From: Atribacter laminatus
Lineage (GTDB): Bacteria; Atribacterota; Atribacteria; Atribacterales; Atribacteraceae
Reading direction: 5' to 3'
Assembly: GCF_015775515.1 (NCBI RefSeq)
Contig: NZ_CP065383.1
Coordinates: forward strand, 1,054,001 to 1,118,000
DNA: 64,000 nt
Below the pieces are notes generated by a model. It worked only from the letters and a program-made list of their open reading frames with translations, did no database searches and had not been told where the DNA came from. Positions 28,885 through 38,742 of the stretch are shown in pieces. Both the position numbers and the translations under genes were made by a program. Each line of letters begins with the position of its first letter. Within the stretch, counting starts at the first letter, position 1.

Positions 28885-29019
28885 GGAATTTAAAACTCTG
28901 ATAAGTTATTGACTCAAAAATCCAACTTATATCATCATTTCTAGTCCTTCATTTAATAATGTATAATAAAAAGATGTTAGGTTACTCTCCAATAAAAGGG
29001 GAAGCGAGGAGAAAAGAGA

Positions 29020-30669
29020 TTGTTGATCTTTCAGCACCCGATGTACCGCAACTTCAAGCGCTTTCGAGAAATAATACGAGTATTCAATAAATATGGTTTT
29101 GCTCTTCATCGTTTGGTTTTTTTTGAACGCTGGACTTTCCCCCCGATTTCCAAACAAATCTTAACTAATCCTCCTCAGCTCAACCTCAGAATGGCTTTAG
29201 AAGAACTCGGAACAACCTTTATTAAAATTGGTCAAATCCTAAGCACTCGGATTGACCTTTTATCCGAAGATTATTGTCGCGAGCTTAAAAAACTTCAGGA
29301 TGACACCACGCCGGTTCCTTTTGAAGAAATACGTGAGGTTGTCGAGTTAGAATTAAAAGCAAAAATAGAAGAGCTCTTTTTAGAGTTCGATCCAATTCCT
29401 ATTGCTTCAGCGTCAATAGCTCAAGTCCATCGAGCAGTATTAAAAAGCGGTGAAAAAGTGGCTGTTAAGGTGCAAAAACCAAATATTGAAAAGAAGGTAA
29501 ATGCTGATTTAGAGATTTTATCCTATATTGCAGGATTTTCAGATCGTTTAAAGATTTTTTCTGAGAACATTTCTTTTAGTGAATTGGTCGCAGAATTTAG
29601 AAAGAATTTGACCCGAGAAATTGATTTTTTGTATGAGTCGGTTAATGCCATGAAATTTAGGGAAAATTTTAAAGCACAGGAAGGCATATATATACCACAA
29701 GTTTTCCCCAGGTATTCAACTCGGAAAGTTTTAATCATGGAACTCATAGAAGGTGTTCGACTTACTCGTATTCATGATTGCCATATCCAAGGGCTTGATT
29801 GCCAATTATTAGCCGAAAGAGGAGCTTTGGCAGTATTAAAGATGATATTTGAGGATGGATTCTTTCATGCTGATCCTCATCCAGGAAATATTATGGTAAA
29901 AGAACCCAATGGGGAGCTGGTATTTCTTGATTTTGGAATGGTGGGTGCAATTGATAGTGAAACCCGGGTCAGTATTGTTAAAATTTTGTTGGCAGCTTTG
30001 GAGAAAGACGCTTCACGGGTCGTATCTTATATTGAGGAAGATATACTAACTGTCCCAATAAAATCACCAGTTGGGTTAAGGCTCGATCTCAATGAAGTTT
30101 TAGAAAGATATATAACGGCTGATTTAAAAGAGATGAATTTGAACAATTTAGTTACCGATTTTTTCTATATTCTTCGTAAACACAACCTTCGGTTTCCTGC
30201 TCATTTTGCCTCAATTTTAAGAGCCTTGGTGGTTGCAGAGGGGACAGGTATGATGCTGAATCCCCATTTTACCATAACTCCCTACTTGGAAAAAACCTTA
30301 AGAAAGTTATTTGCTCGTGCTATGGATTATGAGAATGTTAGTAAGAAAGCCTTTCATTATTTGTTTGATTGGAAAAAATTGATCGAGGAATTTCCGGGTA
30401 AAGGCCATGAAATCCTGACGAAGCTATCATCCGGTCGGTTTAATATTAAATTTGAAAATAAAGAGTTGGAAGAAATTGGGAAAAAAATTGATTCAATAAG
30501 TAATCGAGTTTCTCTGAGTATCATTTTAGCCGCTTTTTTAATTGGTTCTTCGCTCATATATACTAATTATCAGTATCTTAAATCATTAAGTATACTCGGT
30601 ATTCTGGGTTATATTATTGCTGCCTTTTTGGGTATTATGCTGATATTTGAAATGCTTCGTCATCGATAA
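29020..30669 (+). CDS. ABC1/UbiB/AarF-family atypical protein kinase
   Basis: A 549-residue UbiB-family protein. It contains the family KxGQ motif (TTFIKIGQILSTR), the alanine-rich nucleotide loop ASASIAQVHRA, the invariant lysine in VAVKVQKP, and the catalytic-loop-like FFHADPHPGNIMV with FLDFGMVG. Two hydrophobic helices close the protein (IILAAFLIGSSLIY and ILGILGYIIAAFLGIMLIF). UbiB proteins support ubiquinone synthesis in aerobes, but they are also common in anaerobes without quinones, where the role is probably lipid-related. The start is TTG 29020 after GAGGAG. Monocistronic. Confidence 0.88.
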   Translation: MLIFQHPMYRNFKRFREIIRVFNKYGFALHRLVFFERWTFPPISKQILTNPPQLNLRMALEELGTTFIKIGQILSTRIDLLSEDYCRELKKLQDDTTPVPFEEIREVVELELKAKIEELFLEFDPIPIASASIAQVHRAVLKSGEKVAVKVQKPNIEKKVNADLEILSYIAGFSDRLKIFSENISFSELVAEFRKNLTREIDFLYESVNAMKFRENFKAQEGIYIPQVFPRYSTRKVLIMELIEGVRLTRIHDCHIQGLDCQLLAERGALAVLKMIFEDGFFHADPHPGNIMVKEPNGELVFLDFGMVGAIDSETRVSIVKILLAALEKDASRVVSYIEEDILTVPIKSPVGLRLDLNEVLERYITADLKEMNLNNLVTDFFYILRKHNLRFPAHFASILRALVVAEGTGMMLNPHFTITPYLEKTLRKLFARAMDYENVSKKAFHYLFDWKKLIEEFPGKGHEILTKLSSGRFNIKFENKELEEIGKKIDSISNRVSLSIILAAFLIGSSLIYTNYQYLKSLSILGILGYIIAAFLGIMLIFEMLRHR

Positions 30670-30689
30670 ACAGGTTGTTTCTATAATGA

Positions 30690-31470
30690 AAACCCATGGG
30701 CATGATAAATCAAGCCCCTACCAGAGAATATAAAATTGTAGGGGCACAATGTATTGTGCCCATTCTTTAATTAATGTAGCGACATGCCATGGTATATCGA
30801 ATCTTGGATTTTCATCCATAGCTGGTGCCACGAAAGTGGCATGAAAGTCTATCCTGAAAATGCAGTGAGAAGTGTGTGGTGAGTAGTGAGTTGTAAAAAA
30901 AATTACAACCCGATTTCCTGTCTTTTTCTCATCAAGAGAGAAGGAACTCTGAATTCTTTTGTTCTTTTTTCCCTCGCCCCTTGGTGGGAGAGGGTCAGGG
31001 TGAGGGGGCAACTCATTTTCATCCTCATCTGGTGCTGCTAGGTAGCATACGGGTCCAACCTGAAAATACCTGAACACGTGAAAAGGAATCATAAAAAGTG
31101 GAAAAAAGGCACACCCCACCTGAATCCCCCCTCAATGGGGGAATAAATTAAATAATTCTCCTCCTTGGAGGGATGCCGCTTTACGGCGGGGAGGGTGTCT
31201 TTCGCTTTTCCCTCGTTATCCTGAGAAAAGGCTAAAGAAATACGAATAAAAGATGAGATCCTCACGGCTTCTAAATACGAAGCCTCAAGATGACGCCGAT
31301 AGCATGAGATGAGATTCTCACGTCGCGCAATACGCTCCTTAGAATGACGGAGAGGATGGATGAGATTGCCACGTCGTCCAACCTAAATACGGTTGAACTC
31401 CTCACAATGGCAGATTTAATTGGTATTTTTCATTTTTACCTGTTGCAGAAAAGCAACATAAAGACTTAAA
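30690..31470. repeat. mosaic repeat island
   Basis: Gene-free. Starts with the AAGCCCCTACC...GTAGGGGCAC hairpin and a degenerate copy of the CGACATGCCATGG palindrome (about 30780), then the CCACGAAAGTGGC hairpin, GAGGGTCAGGGTGAGGGGG, CCCCTCAATGGGGG, GCCGCTTTACGGCGG and the GAGGATCTCATC-type modules. Confidence 0.75.
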
Positions 31471-31488
31471 TAAGGAGGGGAGTAGTTG

Positions 31489-32049
31489 ATGAGTATAAGT
31501 ATGTTTTTTGTGATTCTTATTCTATTAATTTTGGTATTTACATTTTTTAATTTTGTCGAGAGAGCTTTTGCAATAAATACAGACCAATTTATATTAAAAA
31601 GTCCATCCTTTAGCCAAGGAAGCATAATTCCAAAAAAGTTTACTTGTGAAGGAGAGAACATTTCTCCAGAATTAATCTGGGAGAACCTTCCAGAGAGCAC
31701 GGTTAGTCTAGTCCTTATCTGTGAAGACCCTGATGCTCCGGTTGGGATATGGACTCACTGGGTTCTATACAATATTCCTACGGGGTTGCATTCGATTCCG
31801 GAAAACCTAAATAGTCATGAAGATTTGATTACTCAAGAGAAAATTTTAGTTGGAATGAATGATTTTAAAAAATTGGGATATGGGGGTCCTTGCCCACCTC
31901 CGGGTAAACCACATCGCTATTTTTTCCGCCTGTTGGCTTTAAATGCAAAACTTGACCAGAAAAGTGGATTAAATCGAGATCAAGTGTTGGCAGCTATCAA
32001 AGGACAGGTTATAAAAGAAGCACAACTTGTTGGATTATACGGTCGTTGA
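31489..32049 (+). CDS. YbhB/YbcL-type phosphatidylethanolamine-binding-like protein, exported
   Basis: A 186-residue PEBP-family protein. A hydrophobic N-terminal segment (MFFVILILLILVFTFFNF) ending near AFA suggests a signal peptide or anchor. The family's ligand-pocket motifs follow: LICEDPDAPVGIWTHWVLY and GYGGPCPPPGKPHRYFF. The ATG at 31489 follows AAGGAGG. Bacterial members are small periplasmic or cytosolic proteins of uncertain role. It precedes the TIM-barrel/dehydrogenase pair by 50 bp and may or may not be co-transcribed. Confidence 0.88.
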   Translation: MSISMFFVILILLILVFTFFNFVERAFAINTDQFILKSPSFSQGSIIPKKFTCEGENISPELIWENLPESTVSLVLICEDPDAPVGIWTHWVLYNIPTGLHSIPENLNSHEDLITQEKILVGMNDFKKLGYGGPCPPPGKPHRYFFRLLALNAKLDQKSGLNRDQVLAAIKGQVIKEAQLVGLYGR

Positions 32050-32098
32050 AAAATAAAAAAACATAATCAATAAAAATCAAAACTGGAGGATAGATAAT

Positions 32099-33061
32099 AT
32101 GTATCCGTGGCACGCAACTTTTCACATGGGTATTGTCCATTTTATGGCTTACCCTCAGGTTAAAACCGAGAACGAAATCTTAGAATCGGTCCATAAAATT
32201 TTAAATGATGACTTTTTCCAAGCAATTGAAGTGAATGTGTCGTATGAAGACATCATTTTAGAAAAAATTTCAGCTCTATGTGAAACAGCTGATGTTGAAT
32301 TTTTACTCGGAGCACAACCATTTCTTTTATCAAAAAAGATCAATCTCAATGCAGGAGATGATGAAGAAAGACAACAAGCTCTTGAATTGTGCAAGCTGCA
32401 AATTGAGCGTTCATATCGGTGCCGGGCTCGCGCTTTAACCTTTTTATCGGGCCAGTATGATTTTATAGAAAAAAAAGAGGAATTAAAACAAAATTTGATT
32501 CATTCTTTAAAAGAATTGTGTCATTATTCCCAAGAAATAGGCAATACAGCAGGATATCAATTGGGGATCGACCTCGAAATATTTGATCATACTATTGATA
32601 AGAAAGTATTAATCGGTCCGGCTCCCGATGCCTTTGATATAGCAAAGAATGTAAAAGCTGATTATCCAGCCTTTTCTTTAACTGTTGACCTTTCTCATAT
32701 ACCTTTAACCTTTGAGGATCCATACTACGTATTGAAACTATTGGCTCCCTTTATTGGCCATGTCCATATAGGAAATGGTATCCTGGATAAGAAAAATCCT
32801 TTTTATGGAGATCATCATCCACGTTTTGGGATTGCCGGCGGCTGTAATGATTATCAAGAGGTAGCCAACTTTTTAATTGCGCTGGAAAAAATTGATTATT
32901 TTCACCAAAGGGTTATGACCAAAAAACCAGTCATTTCTTTTGAAGTGAAACCATTGCCTCATGAGGATTCGGATTTAGTCGTGGCTAATTCAAAAAGAAA
33001 ATTTTTAGCGGCTTTAGATAAAGTTCACATCGATCATAAAGAATTGGAAAATAAGATATGA
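32099..33061 (+). CDS. sugar phosphate isomerase/epimerase-like TIM-barrel protein
   Basis: A 320-residue xylose-isomerase-like (AP endonuclease 2 fold) protein. Conserved-looking metal-site segments include GIDLEIFDH, LTVDLSHIPL and GHVHIGNG, with a C-terminal ISFEVKPL glutamate. This is the pattern of a metal-dependent isomerase or epimerase. It overlaps the hydroxyacid dehydrogenase gene by 4 bp, so the two enzymes probably act in one pathway, for example converting a keto or hydroxy sugar acid. Start ATG 32099 after GGAGG. Substrate unknown. Confidence 0.78.
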   Translation: MYPWHATFHMGIVHFMAYPQVKTENEILESVHKILNDDFFQAIEVNVSYEDIILEKISALCETADVEFLLGAQPFLLSKKINLNAGDDEERQQALELCKLQIERSYRCRARALTFLSGQYDFIEKKEELKQNLIHSLKELCHYSQEIGNTAGYQLGIDLEIFDHTIDKKVLIGPAPDAFDIAKNVKADYPAFSLTVDLSHIPLTFEDPYYVLKLLAPFIGHVHIGNGILDKKNPFYGDHHPRFGIAGGCNDYQEVANFLIALEKIDYFHQRVMTKKPVISFEVKPLPHEDSDLVVANSKRKFLAALDKVHIDHKELENKI

Positions 33062-34044
33062 CAAAACCTCGAATATTTGTAACTCGACTGATTCCCCAAG
33101 AGGGTTTGGAGATCTTAAAAGAATGTTGTCATATAGAAGTGAGTGATCATGATGGAGTAATTCCCCGTTCTCTTCTCCCGGAAAAAGTAAAAGATTCCGA
33201 TGGTTTATTAGTTCTTCTTACTGATATGATCGATAAAGAAGTAATGATTGCGGCAGGAAAGAAACTGCGAGTTATTTCTAATTATGCAGTTGGATATAAC
33301 AATATTGATGTAGTTGAAGCAACCAAAAGAGGGATAATGGTTACCAACACCCCTGGGGTTCTTACCGAAACAACAGCGGATTTAGCTTGGGCACTTCTGA
33401 TGAGTATTGCTCGTCGAATTGTTGAAGGAGACAAGTTGGTTCGAGCTGGAAAATTCCGAGGATGGGAACCAATGTTGTTGTTAGGGACTGATATCTATGA
33501 AGCAACTTTAGGTCTCATTGGGTTTGGTAGGATAGGCCAAGCCGTAGCTCGGCGAGCCACGGGATTTAATCTCAAAGTAATCTATTACGATAAGGAACCG
33601 GTTTCTCCTAATATAGAAAAGGAATTGAAAGTAAGTTGTGTAAATTTGGATGAGCTCCTTCGAAAGAGCGATTTTATTTCAGTACATGTTCCGCTGACTG
33701 AGGAAACTTTTCATCTCATTGGTCAGGAAGAATTAAATATGATGAAAAAAGAAAGTTATTTAATCAATACTGCCCGAGGACCAATAATTGACGAAAAGGC
33801 TTTGGTTAAAGCGCTAAAAGATGGTGTCATTCGTGGGGCAGCACTGGATGTTTTTGAAAACGAACCAGCGATTGAGCAGGAATTAATGGCTTTGGACAAT
33901 GTCGTCATAGTTCCCCATATTGGTTCGGCTTCCTATCGGACGAGAACAAAAATGGCAATCATGGCTGCGAAAAATTTAATCAGTGCTTTAAAGGGAGAAA
34001 GGCCAGAATTTTTAGTCAATCCAGAGGTCTTAGATAAAAATTGA
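33058..34044 (+). CDS. D-isomer-specific 2-hydroxyacid dehydrogenase (glyoxylate/hydroxypyruvate reductase-like)
   Basis: A 328-residue NAD(P)-dependent dehydrogenase. The Rossmann motif is LGLIGFGRIGQAVARR; catalytic arginine lies in INTARGPIIDE, glutamate in DVFENEPAIE and histidine in VPHIGSASYRTR, the complete R-E-H triad. The sequence resembles glyoxylate/hydroxypyruvate reductases. It overlaps the TIM-barrel gene by 4 bp. The combination suggests metabolism of a hydroxypyruvate-like or tartronate-like compound, but this is inference. Confidence 0.88.
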   Translation: MTKPRIFVTRLIPQEGLEILKECCHIEVSDHDGVIPRSLLPEKVKDSDGLLVLLTDMIDKEVMIAAGKKLRVISNYAVGYNNIDVVEATKRGIMVTNTPGVLTETTADLAWALLMSIARRIVEGDKLVRAGKFRGWEPMLLLGTDIYEATLGLIGFGRIGQAVARRATGFNLKVIYYDKEPVSPNIEKELKVSCVNLDELLRKSDFISVHVPLTEETFHLIGQEELNMMKKESYLINTARGPIIDEKALVKALKDGVIRGAALDVFENEPAIEQELMALDNVVIVPHIGSASYRTRTKMAIMAAKNLISALKGERPEFLVNPEVLDKN

Positions 34045-34069
34045 TATAAACTAAAAAACTTCCTATTCT

Positions 34070-34615
34070 GAAAATACACTAATGCTTAAAAATGCCGTCA
34101 TCCTGAGCCTTCGCCTTTCGAGGGCGTGGGGATCTCATCTGACGCTGAGGCGTCATCCTGAGCGGTGCTTTCCCGCGTGAGGATCTCATCTTATCAGCTT
34201 TTTTTATTTCCTCTCCACTGGTGGGAGAGGATGAAGGTGAGGGGGAACCCTAATTATCTCTAACTGGTTTAGCCTAAAAACACCAAACCTGGATCTCAAC
34301 CCAGTATTTTCACCCTCAGCCTCACCTTCTCCCATCAAGGGAGAAGGAACTCTGACTCGTCATTGCGAGGAACGAAGTGACGTGGCAATCTCATGAGTTC
34401 AATCTTTTTTATTCCTCTTTTTAGAGAAATGAAGTTTAAGAAGGATTCGTTTCTTCCGGTTCTTTCAAATCCCCCTTACCTCCTTTTATAAAGATGGAAG
34501 CTTTTTTTCATGGGTTTCTCGCCACCAAAGCTCATCAAAACTTAGTATTTTATTCGACTCACGATTCACGATTTTGAGAATGAGATTGCCAAACAGTCCA
34601 ACCAAAGAACGGTTG
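34070..34615. repeat. mosaic repeat island
   Basis: Gene-free. It contains two adjacent GTCATCCTGAG modules, one with GCCTTCGCCTTTCGAGGGCG and one with GCGGTGCTTTCCCGCG, then CACCTTCTCCCATCAAGGG, CGTCATTGCGAGGAACGAAG, and a degenerate CCCCCTTACC module, ending at the CDF transporter stop. Confidence 0.75.
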
Positions 34616-34619
34616 TTAA

Positions 34620-35498
34620 TCAAATATTGGTAATTTTGCATTTTTCACCCTCAAATTGGATAGTGGTATGATTAATTTGAAATTCATTCCTTAATACCCT
34701 ATTAATTTGATCGCGGAGTTGATCCATTTCGTTTAGTGTTTGACAGTTAATCAAAGCATGAAGTTCGGAGTAGCGTTCATTTTCATTCAAAGACCAGACA
34801 TGAATATGATGGATGTTTTCAACTCCTGGTATTGATTCAAGCCGAGATTTAATCTGAGAAAGATCAATATCGGCTGGTGTCCCTTGCATTAAAATGTGAA
34901 CAACCTCTCGGAAAATTGTATATCCTTCTTTTAATACATAGGTAATTACAATCAAGCTAAGAACTGGGTCAATGTAAAACCAACCAGTATAATGAATAAT
35001 AAGTCCTCCAACAATGACAATTACAGATGAAATCGTATCAATAACGATGTGCAAAAAAGTACTTTTAAGGTTCATGCTTTTTTGAGATTCTTTAAATAGC
35101 AGAACTGCTGAGAAAAAGTTTCCGAGAAGACCAATAAAAGCAACTGGAAGCATGATTATTGAACTCACTTCTTGAGGGTGAATTAATCTTTGTATGGATT
35201 CATAAAAAATGTAGACTAAGGTAATAAAAAGAAGTATAGAATTGATTAAAGCTGCAATAATCTCTGCCCGCTTAAATCCATAAGTATTTTTTGAAGACTT
35301 TTCTCTATTGGCAACTCGAAGAGAAAAAAGACTAATGAACATCGAGGCGGAGTCGCTCAGGTTATGGAGGGCGTCAGAAATTAAAGATAAACTTCCCGAC
35401 AATATACCACCTATAATTTCGAAGATGGAGATGGTGAGGTTCAAAATTATAGTTATAATCAGTTTATTTTCACTTTTTGATCGTTTAAGGTCGTTCAT
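34620..35498 (-). CDS. cation diffusion facilitator (CDF) family metal exporter
   Basis: A 292-residue inner-membrane exporter of Zn2+, Co2+ or similar ions driven by proton exchange. Six hydrophobic helices fill about residues 10-205. The paired metal-site motifs are visible: LISDALHNLSDSASMF (helix 2, H/D) and LHIVIDTISSVIVI (helix 5, HxxxD). The C-terminal cytoplasmic ferredoxin-like domain includes GVENIHHIHVWSLNENERYSELH. It is closest in style to CzcD/ZitB. It lies downstream of the superoxide reductase gene but is separated by a strong hairpin. Confidence 0.9.
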   Translation of the reverse strand: MNDLKRSKSENKLIITIILNLTISIFEIIGGILSGSLSLISDALHNLSDSASMFISLFSLRVANREKSSKNTYGFKRAEIIAALINSILLFITLVYIFYESIQRLIHPQEVSSIIMLPVAFIGLLGNFFSAVLLFKESQKSMNLKSTFLHIVIDTISSVIVIVGGLIIHYTGWFYIDPVLSLIVITYVLKEGYTIFREVVHILMQGTPADIDLSQIKSRLESIPGVENIHHIHVWSLNENERYSELHALINCQTLNEMDQLRDQINRVLRNEFQINHTTIQFEGEKCKITNI

Positions 35499-35510
35499 AA
35501 ATAATGAGGA

Positions 35511-35536
35511 ATGATGCGGCTTTTAAGCCGCATCAT
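35511..35536 (-). terminator. perfect hairpin between superoxide reductase and CDF genes
   Basis: ATGATGCGGCTT pairs with AAGCCGCATCAT around a 2-base centre. It begins 2 bp after the superoxide reductase stop (minus strand). It most likely ends or attenuates the rubrerythrin-superoxide reductase transcript ahead of the CDF gene; the following T-run is short, so efficiency is uncertain. Confidence 0.6.
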
Positions 35537-35537
35537 T

Positions 35538-35936
35538 TTAATCGTGCAAAGAAATTGCTTTTTCGCTTTTCCAAAGTCCATGAATATTACAATAAGATGT
35601 AGCGTAAAAAACACCTGGTTTTTCCAGTTTCACTGTGAAACAAGAATAGGGTGAAGTGTAAACTGGTCCTTGGTTGGCACCTTCAGTTGATTCACCGTGA
35701 GCGGTATAATCAAAACGAGCTACCTGAAAAGGAAACTTTGCACCTTCTGGAAGAAAATAAATCTCAATCCAACGAATATGGTGTTCAGTGGTATTAGGAT
35801 GTGGTATTTCTTTTCCTACTGATACTGAATAATTGGCAAAATCTCCTTTTTTTACCGAATCGGGACCGTCAATAACCGGGGAATGTTTCTCTTGTTTCCA
35901 ATCGGCCGACTGAAATAACTCTCCAAATTCTTTCAT
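35538..35936 (-). CDS. sorA: superoxide reductase (neelaredoxin type, class II)
   Basis: A 132-residue non-haem iron protein that reduces superoxide to peroxide in the cytoplasm of anaerobes. The N-terminal desulforedoxin domain is lacking, as in class II enzymes. Likely iron ligands are H18 (EKHSP, with catalytic K17), H46 (IPHP), H52, C116 and H119 (CNIHG). It is 11 bp after rubrerythrin, which would remove the peroxide formed, so the two make an oxygen-defence operon. Confidence 0.93.
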   Translation of the reverse strand: MKEFGELFQSADWKQEKHSPVIDGPDSVKKGDFANYSVSVGKEIPHPNTTEHHIRWIEIYFLPEGAKFPFQVARFDYTAHGESTEGANQGPVYTSPYSCFTVKLEKPGVFYATSYCNIHGLWKSEKAISLHD

Positions 35937-35947
35937 GTGATTACCTC

Positions 35948-36451
35948 CTAAAAAGTCTTAAAGAGCTCTTTTTTTGTGTTACAAACCGGACAATAATTGG
36001 GAAGCTCTCCTTCAATCGTATACCCACACACTGGACAAATGAATATTTTTTCAACGTCAATATCTTTTCCTTTTTTGGCAGCTTCTTTGGCTTCTTTATA
36101 CATTTTTTCGTGGACTTTTTCCGTTTCCCAGGCATAATGAGTTGATCGAACCGCACCTTTTTCGTTTTGAAATGAGGCGGTATTGTTGTAAACTGGATAC
36201 ATTTCTTCAACTTCAAAGTTTTCTCCAGCAATTGCCATGTCTAAATTTTTGACACTTTCATTAATATTACCCAACTCCCGAAAATGATTAGTGGCATGGA
36301 CTTGTTCAGCATAGGCAATTGCTTTAAAAAGTCTTGCTAAATTGTGTTTTCCTTCTTTTTCTGCAACTTCAGCAAAGATGAGATATCTCATATGAGCCTG
36401 AGATTCACCCGCAAAAGCATCTTCAAGATTGTGTTGTGTCATTTTACGCAT
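35948..36451 (-). CDS. rbr: rubrerythrin
   Basis: A 167-residue peroxidase with a diiron four-helix bundle (EDAFAGESQAHMRY, ARLFKAIAYAEQVHATNH, and later YAWETEKVHEKMY supply glutamates and histidines) followed by a rubredoxin-like FeS4 domain (CPVCGY ... CPVCNTKK). It reduces hydrogen peroxide with electrons from rubredoxin or a similar carrier. The ATG at 36451 has AGGAGG 8 bp upstream. It heads the operon with superoxide reductase. Confidence 0.95.
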   Translation of the reverse strand: MRKMTQHNLEDAFAGESQAHMRYLIFAEVAEKEGKHNLARLFKAIAYAEQVHATNHFRELGNINESVKNLDMAIAGENFEVEEMYPVYNNTASFQNEKGAVRSTHYAWETEKVHEKMYKEAKEAAKKGKDIDVEKIFICPVCGYTIEGELPNYCPVCNTKKELFKTF

Positions 36452-36750
36452 AAAGAAATCCTCCTATTAATTTAATTCTATTAAACATCCAATTAAGCAT
36501 AAGTATTCCTGATTTCTGGTTATTTTTCAATATTCTCTCATCTACATATAGCTTAAATGGATATATTTGATATAAAAATTACTTTTTTTTGTAATGCTCA
36601 GAATCCTTTTTTAATTAAATTTCCGAGCAAGTTATTGGATTTGGTCAATGAAATAATTGACAATAAATTATTGGAAATATGAACCAAGATCGATTAAATG
36701 TTAAAATTATTTTAAAGAAAAGCTCACCATAAAGAGAAAGGACCAAGAGA

Positions 36751-37419
36751 ATGAAAACTATAAAAGCTCTTTTCCCAGTATATTGGCAGTTAGTATCCAG
36801 TCGAGAAGGTATCATTTTGATCACCGGTATTCTGGCAGTGGTGTTTTACGATACATTTTATCTTCAATTGGTTCGAATTTTTCCTAATTATTCAATGCAG
36901 CTTTTTCTTTTAACTGGCATTCTTTGGCTTTTTGTTTTTCCTTCCTTGGTTAATCGTTTTTTTATGAAAATTCCATATCATGAATTGGGAGGAAGTATTG
37001 GTTCCATTCGAAACTGGGGGAAATGGTTGCTCTTTTTGCTTGCTCTGGGCATCGGGTGGGCATATATTGTTTCAAGAAATCCATCCTATCGTTCTTTTTA
37101 CCCCATGTTTCCAGCTGCACGCACTTCAATCGTACAATTTGTATATTACCAATGCATGGTTGCTCTATATATGTATTCTTGGGAATATTTTTGTAGAGGT
37201 TTTCTTCTTTTTGGATTAAAAAACAAATGGGGGCGTTATGCTATTCTCATTCAACTGATAATTTTTACCCTTCTTCACCAAGGGAAACCTGAATATTTGG
37301 TTTCTATCATTGGTGGTTTGGGAATGGGTATATTTGCTTACGAAGCTGGGACTTTTTTACCGGTATTTCTCCTTCATTTTATTACTGCTTTATTTTTAGA
37401 TATTTTTTGCGTTATCTAA
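36751..37419 (+). CDS. CPBP-family intramembrane metalloprotease
   Basis: A 222-residue polytopic membrane protein with about six hydrophobic helices. The C-terminal half has the CPBP/CAAX protease pattern: YSWEYFCRGFLLFGL corresponds to motif 1 (usually EExxxR, here W-E-x-x-x-R), FTLLHQG is motif 2 (FxxxH), and FLLHFITALFLD is motif 3. The substitution of the first glutamate by tryptophan is a variation; the second glutamate and both histidines remain. Members process peptides or modulate membrane proteins. It stands alone; about 300 bp upstream show no other gene. Confidence 0.78.
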   Translation: MKTIKALFPVYWQLVSSREGIILITGILAVVFYDTFYLQLVRIFPNYSMQLFLLTGILWLFVFPSLVNRFFMKIPYHELGGSIGSIRNWGKWLLFLLALGIGWAYIVSRNPSYRSFYPMFPAARTSIVQFVYYQCMVALYMYSWEYFCRGFLLFGLKNKWGRYAILIQLIIFTLLHQGKPEYLVSIIGGLGMGIFAYEAGTFLPVFLLHFITALFLDIFCVI

Positions 37420-37439
37420 ATTCAAAGTTAAAAGGATAA

Positions 37440-38645
37440 CCAGCAGTATTTTGATATCTCTATTCCAAGTATGATAATTCAATTTGTTCTTGCTCCCTGT
37501 AAATTTTTTACCACCACTTAGGTTAATATTTTACAGGAATATTGGGAATAGATAACCAAAAAACTGAAGATAAATATAATGTATCCTCTACTTCTAAGCT
37601 CTTCTTGGTGTATGAAGGGGATTGTAACACAGTCTGATTGCGAGGAACGCAGTGTGACGTGGCAATCTCAGCCAACCCCTCTGTCATTCAGGCTGTGTCA
37701 TAATTATTCTGTAAATTTTTTACCACCTCTTATGTTAATATTTTACAGTAATATTGGGAATAGATAACCAAAAAACTGAAGATAAATAGTATGTATCCTC
37801 CACTTTCAAGCTCTTCTTGGTGTATGAAAGGGATTGTGACACAGTCTGATTGCGAGGAACGCAGTGACGTGGCAATCTCATCCAACCCCTCCGTCATTGC
37901 GAGGAACGCAGTGACGTGGCAATCTCATCCAACCCCTCCGTCATTGCGAGGAACGCAGTGACGTGGCAATCTCATCTTTTTAAATATTTATAAAGAAAGA
38001 ACCTAAAAGACGAGATCCTCACGGCCTCTGAATACGAAGCCCCAGGATGACACCTCAGCGTCAGATGGAGATCCTCACGCGGGAAAACACCGCTCAGGAT
38101 GACCGATTAGAATTCATTCAATGATATTCTCGGGATAGACCCTCATGCTGCTTTCGCAGCACCAAGTGAGGATGAAAATGAGTTACCCCCTCACCCTGAC
38201 CCTCTTGTACAAAGGGGCGAGGAAAAAAAGAACAAAAGAATTCAGAGTTCCTTCTCCTTTGATGGGAGAAGGTAAGGATGAGGGTTGATTTTTAAACTGT
38301 TCACGGTTTACACTTCACAGTTCACGGTATTTTCAGGATAGACCTTCATGCTGCTTTCGCAGCACCAGATGAGGATGAAAATACCTATCTAAATCCGTCA
38401 TTGCGAGGAGCGTCTTGTGCGACGTGGCAATCTCTACCATCCACTTAGTCATTCTGAGGAGTCCGGTGTTTTTGCCGGACGACGTAAGAATCTCATCATT
38501 TAAAGTATTTATGAAGAAAAAACTTAAAAGATGAGATCCTCACGCCCTCAAAAAGCGAGGGCTCAGGATGACCGATTAAAGGCACACCCCCCTTTATCCC
38601 CCCTCAATGGGGGAATTTATAAGATGGTATTTTCAGGATAGAACA
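37440..38645. repeat. large mosaic repeat island with two tandem types of repeat
   Basis: About 1.2 kb. First come two tandem copies (37498-37640 and 37714-37856) of the 145-bp repeat also present at 7737-7880. Then a roughly 46-bp unit built on CATTGCGAGGAACGCAGTG plus CATCCAACCCCTC is repeated three times in tandem (37849-37975). From 38130 the standard modules follow, ending with the long composite (38340-38640) shared with 21060-21440 and 25480-25790. Confidence 0.8.
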
Positions 38646-38742
38646 GCGTTAACTTTACCAGAATTCAAAGTTGAAAAGATTGCTGCATTTTGTATAAGGA
38701 ATGAATAAAGGGAATTATTGCTATTGGAAAATGTATTAATAT

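Noticed and set aside
37849-37975. Possible CRISPR array (three regularly spaced CATTGCGAGGAACGCAGTG repeats)
   Set aside because: The intervals are themselves identical rather than unique spacers, and the unit is a dispersed palindromic module; no cas gene is present.
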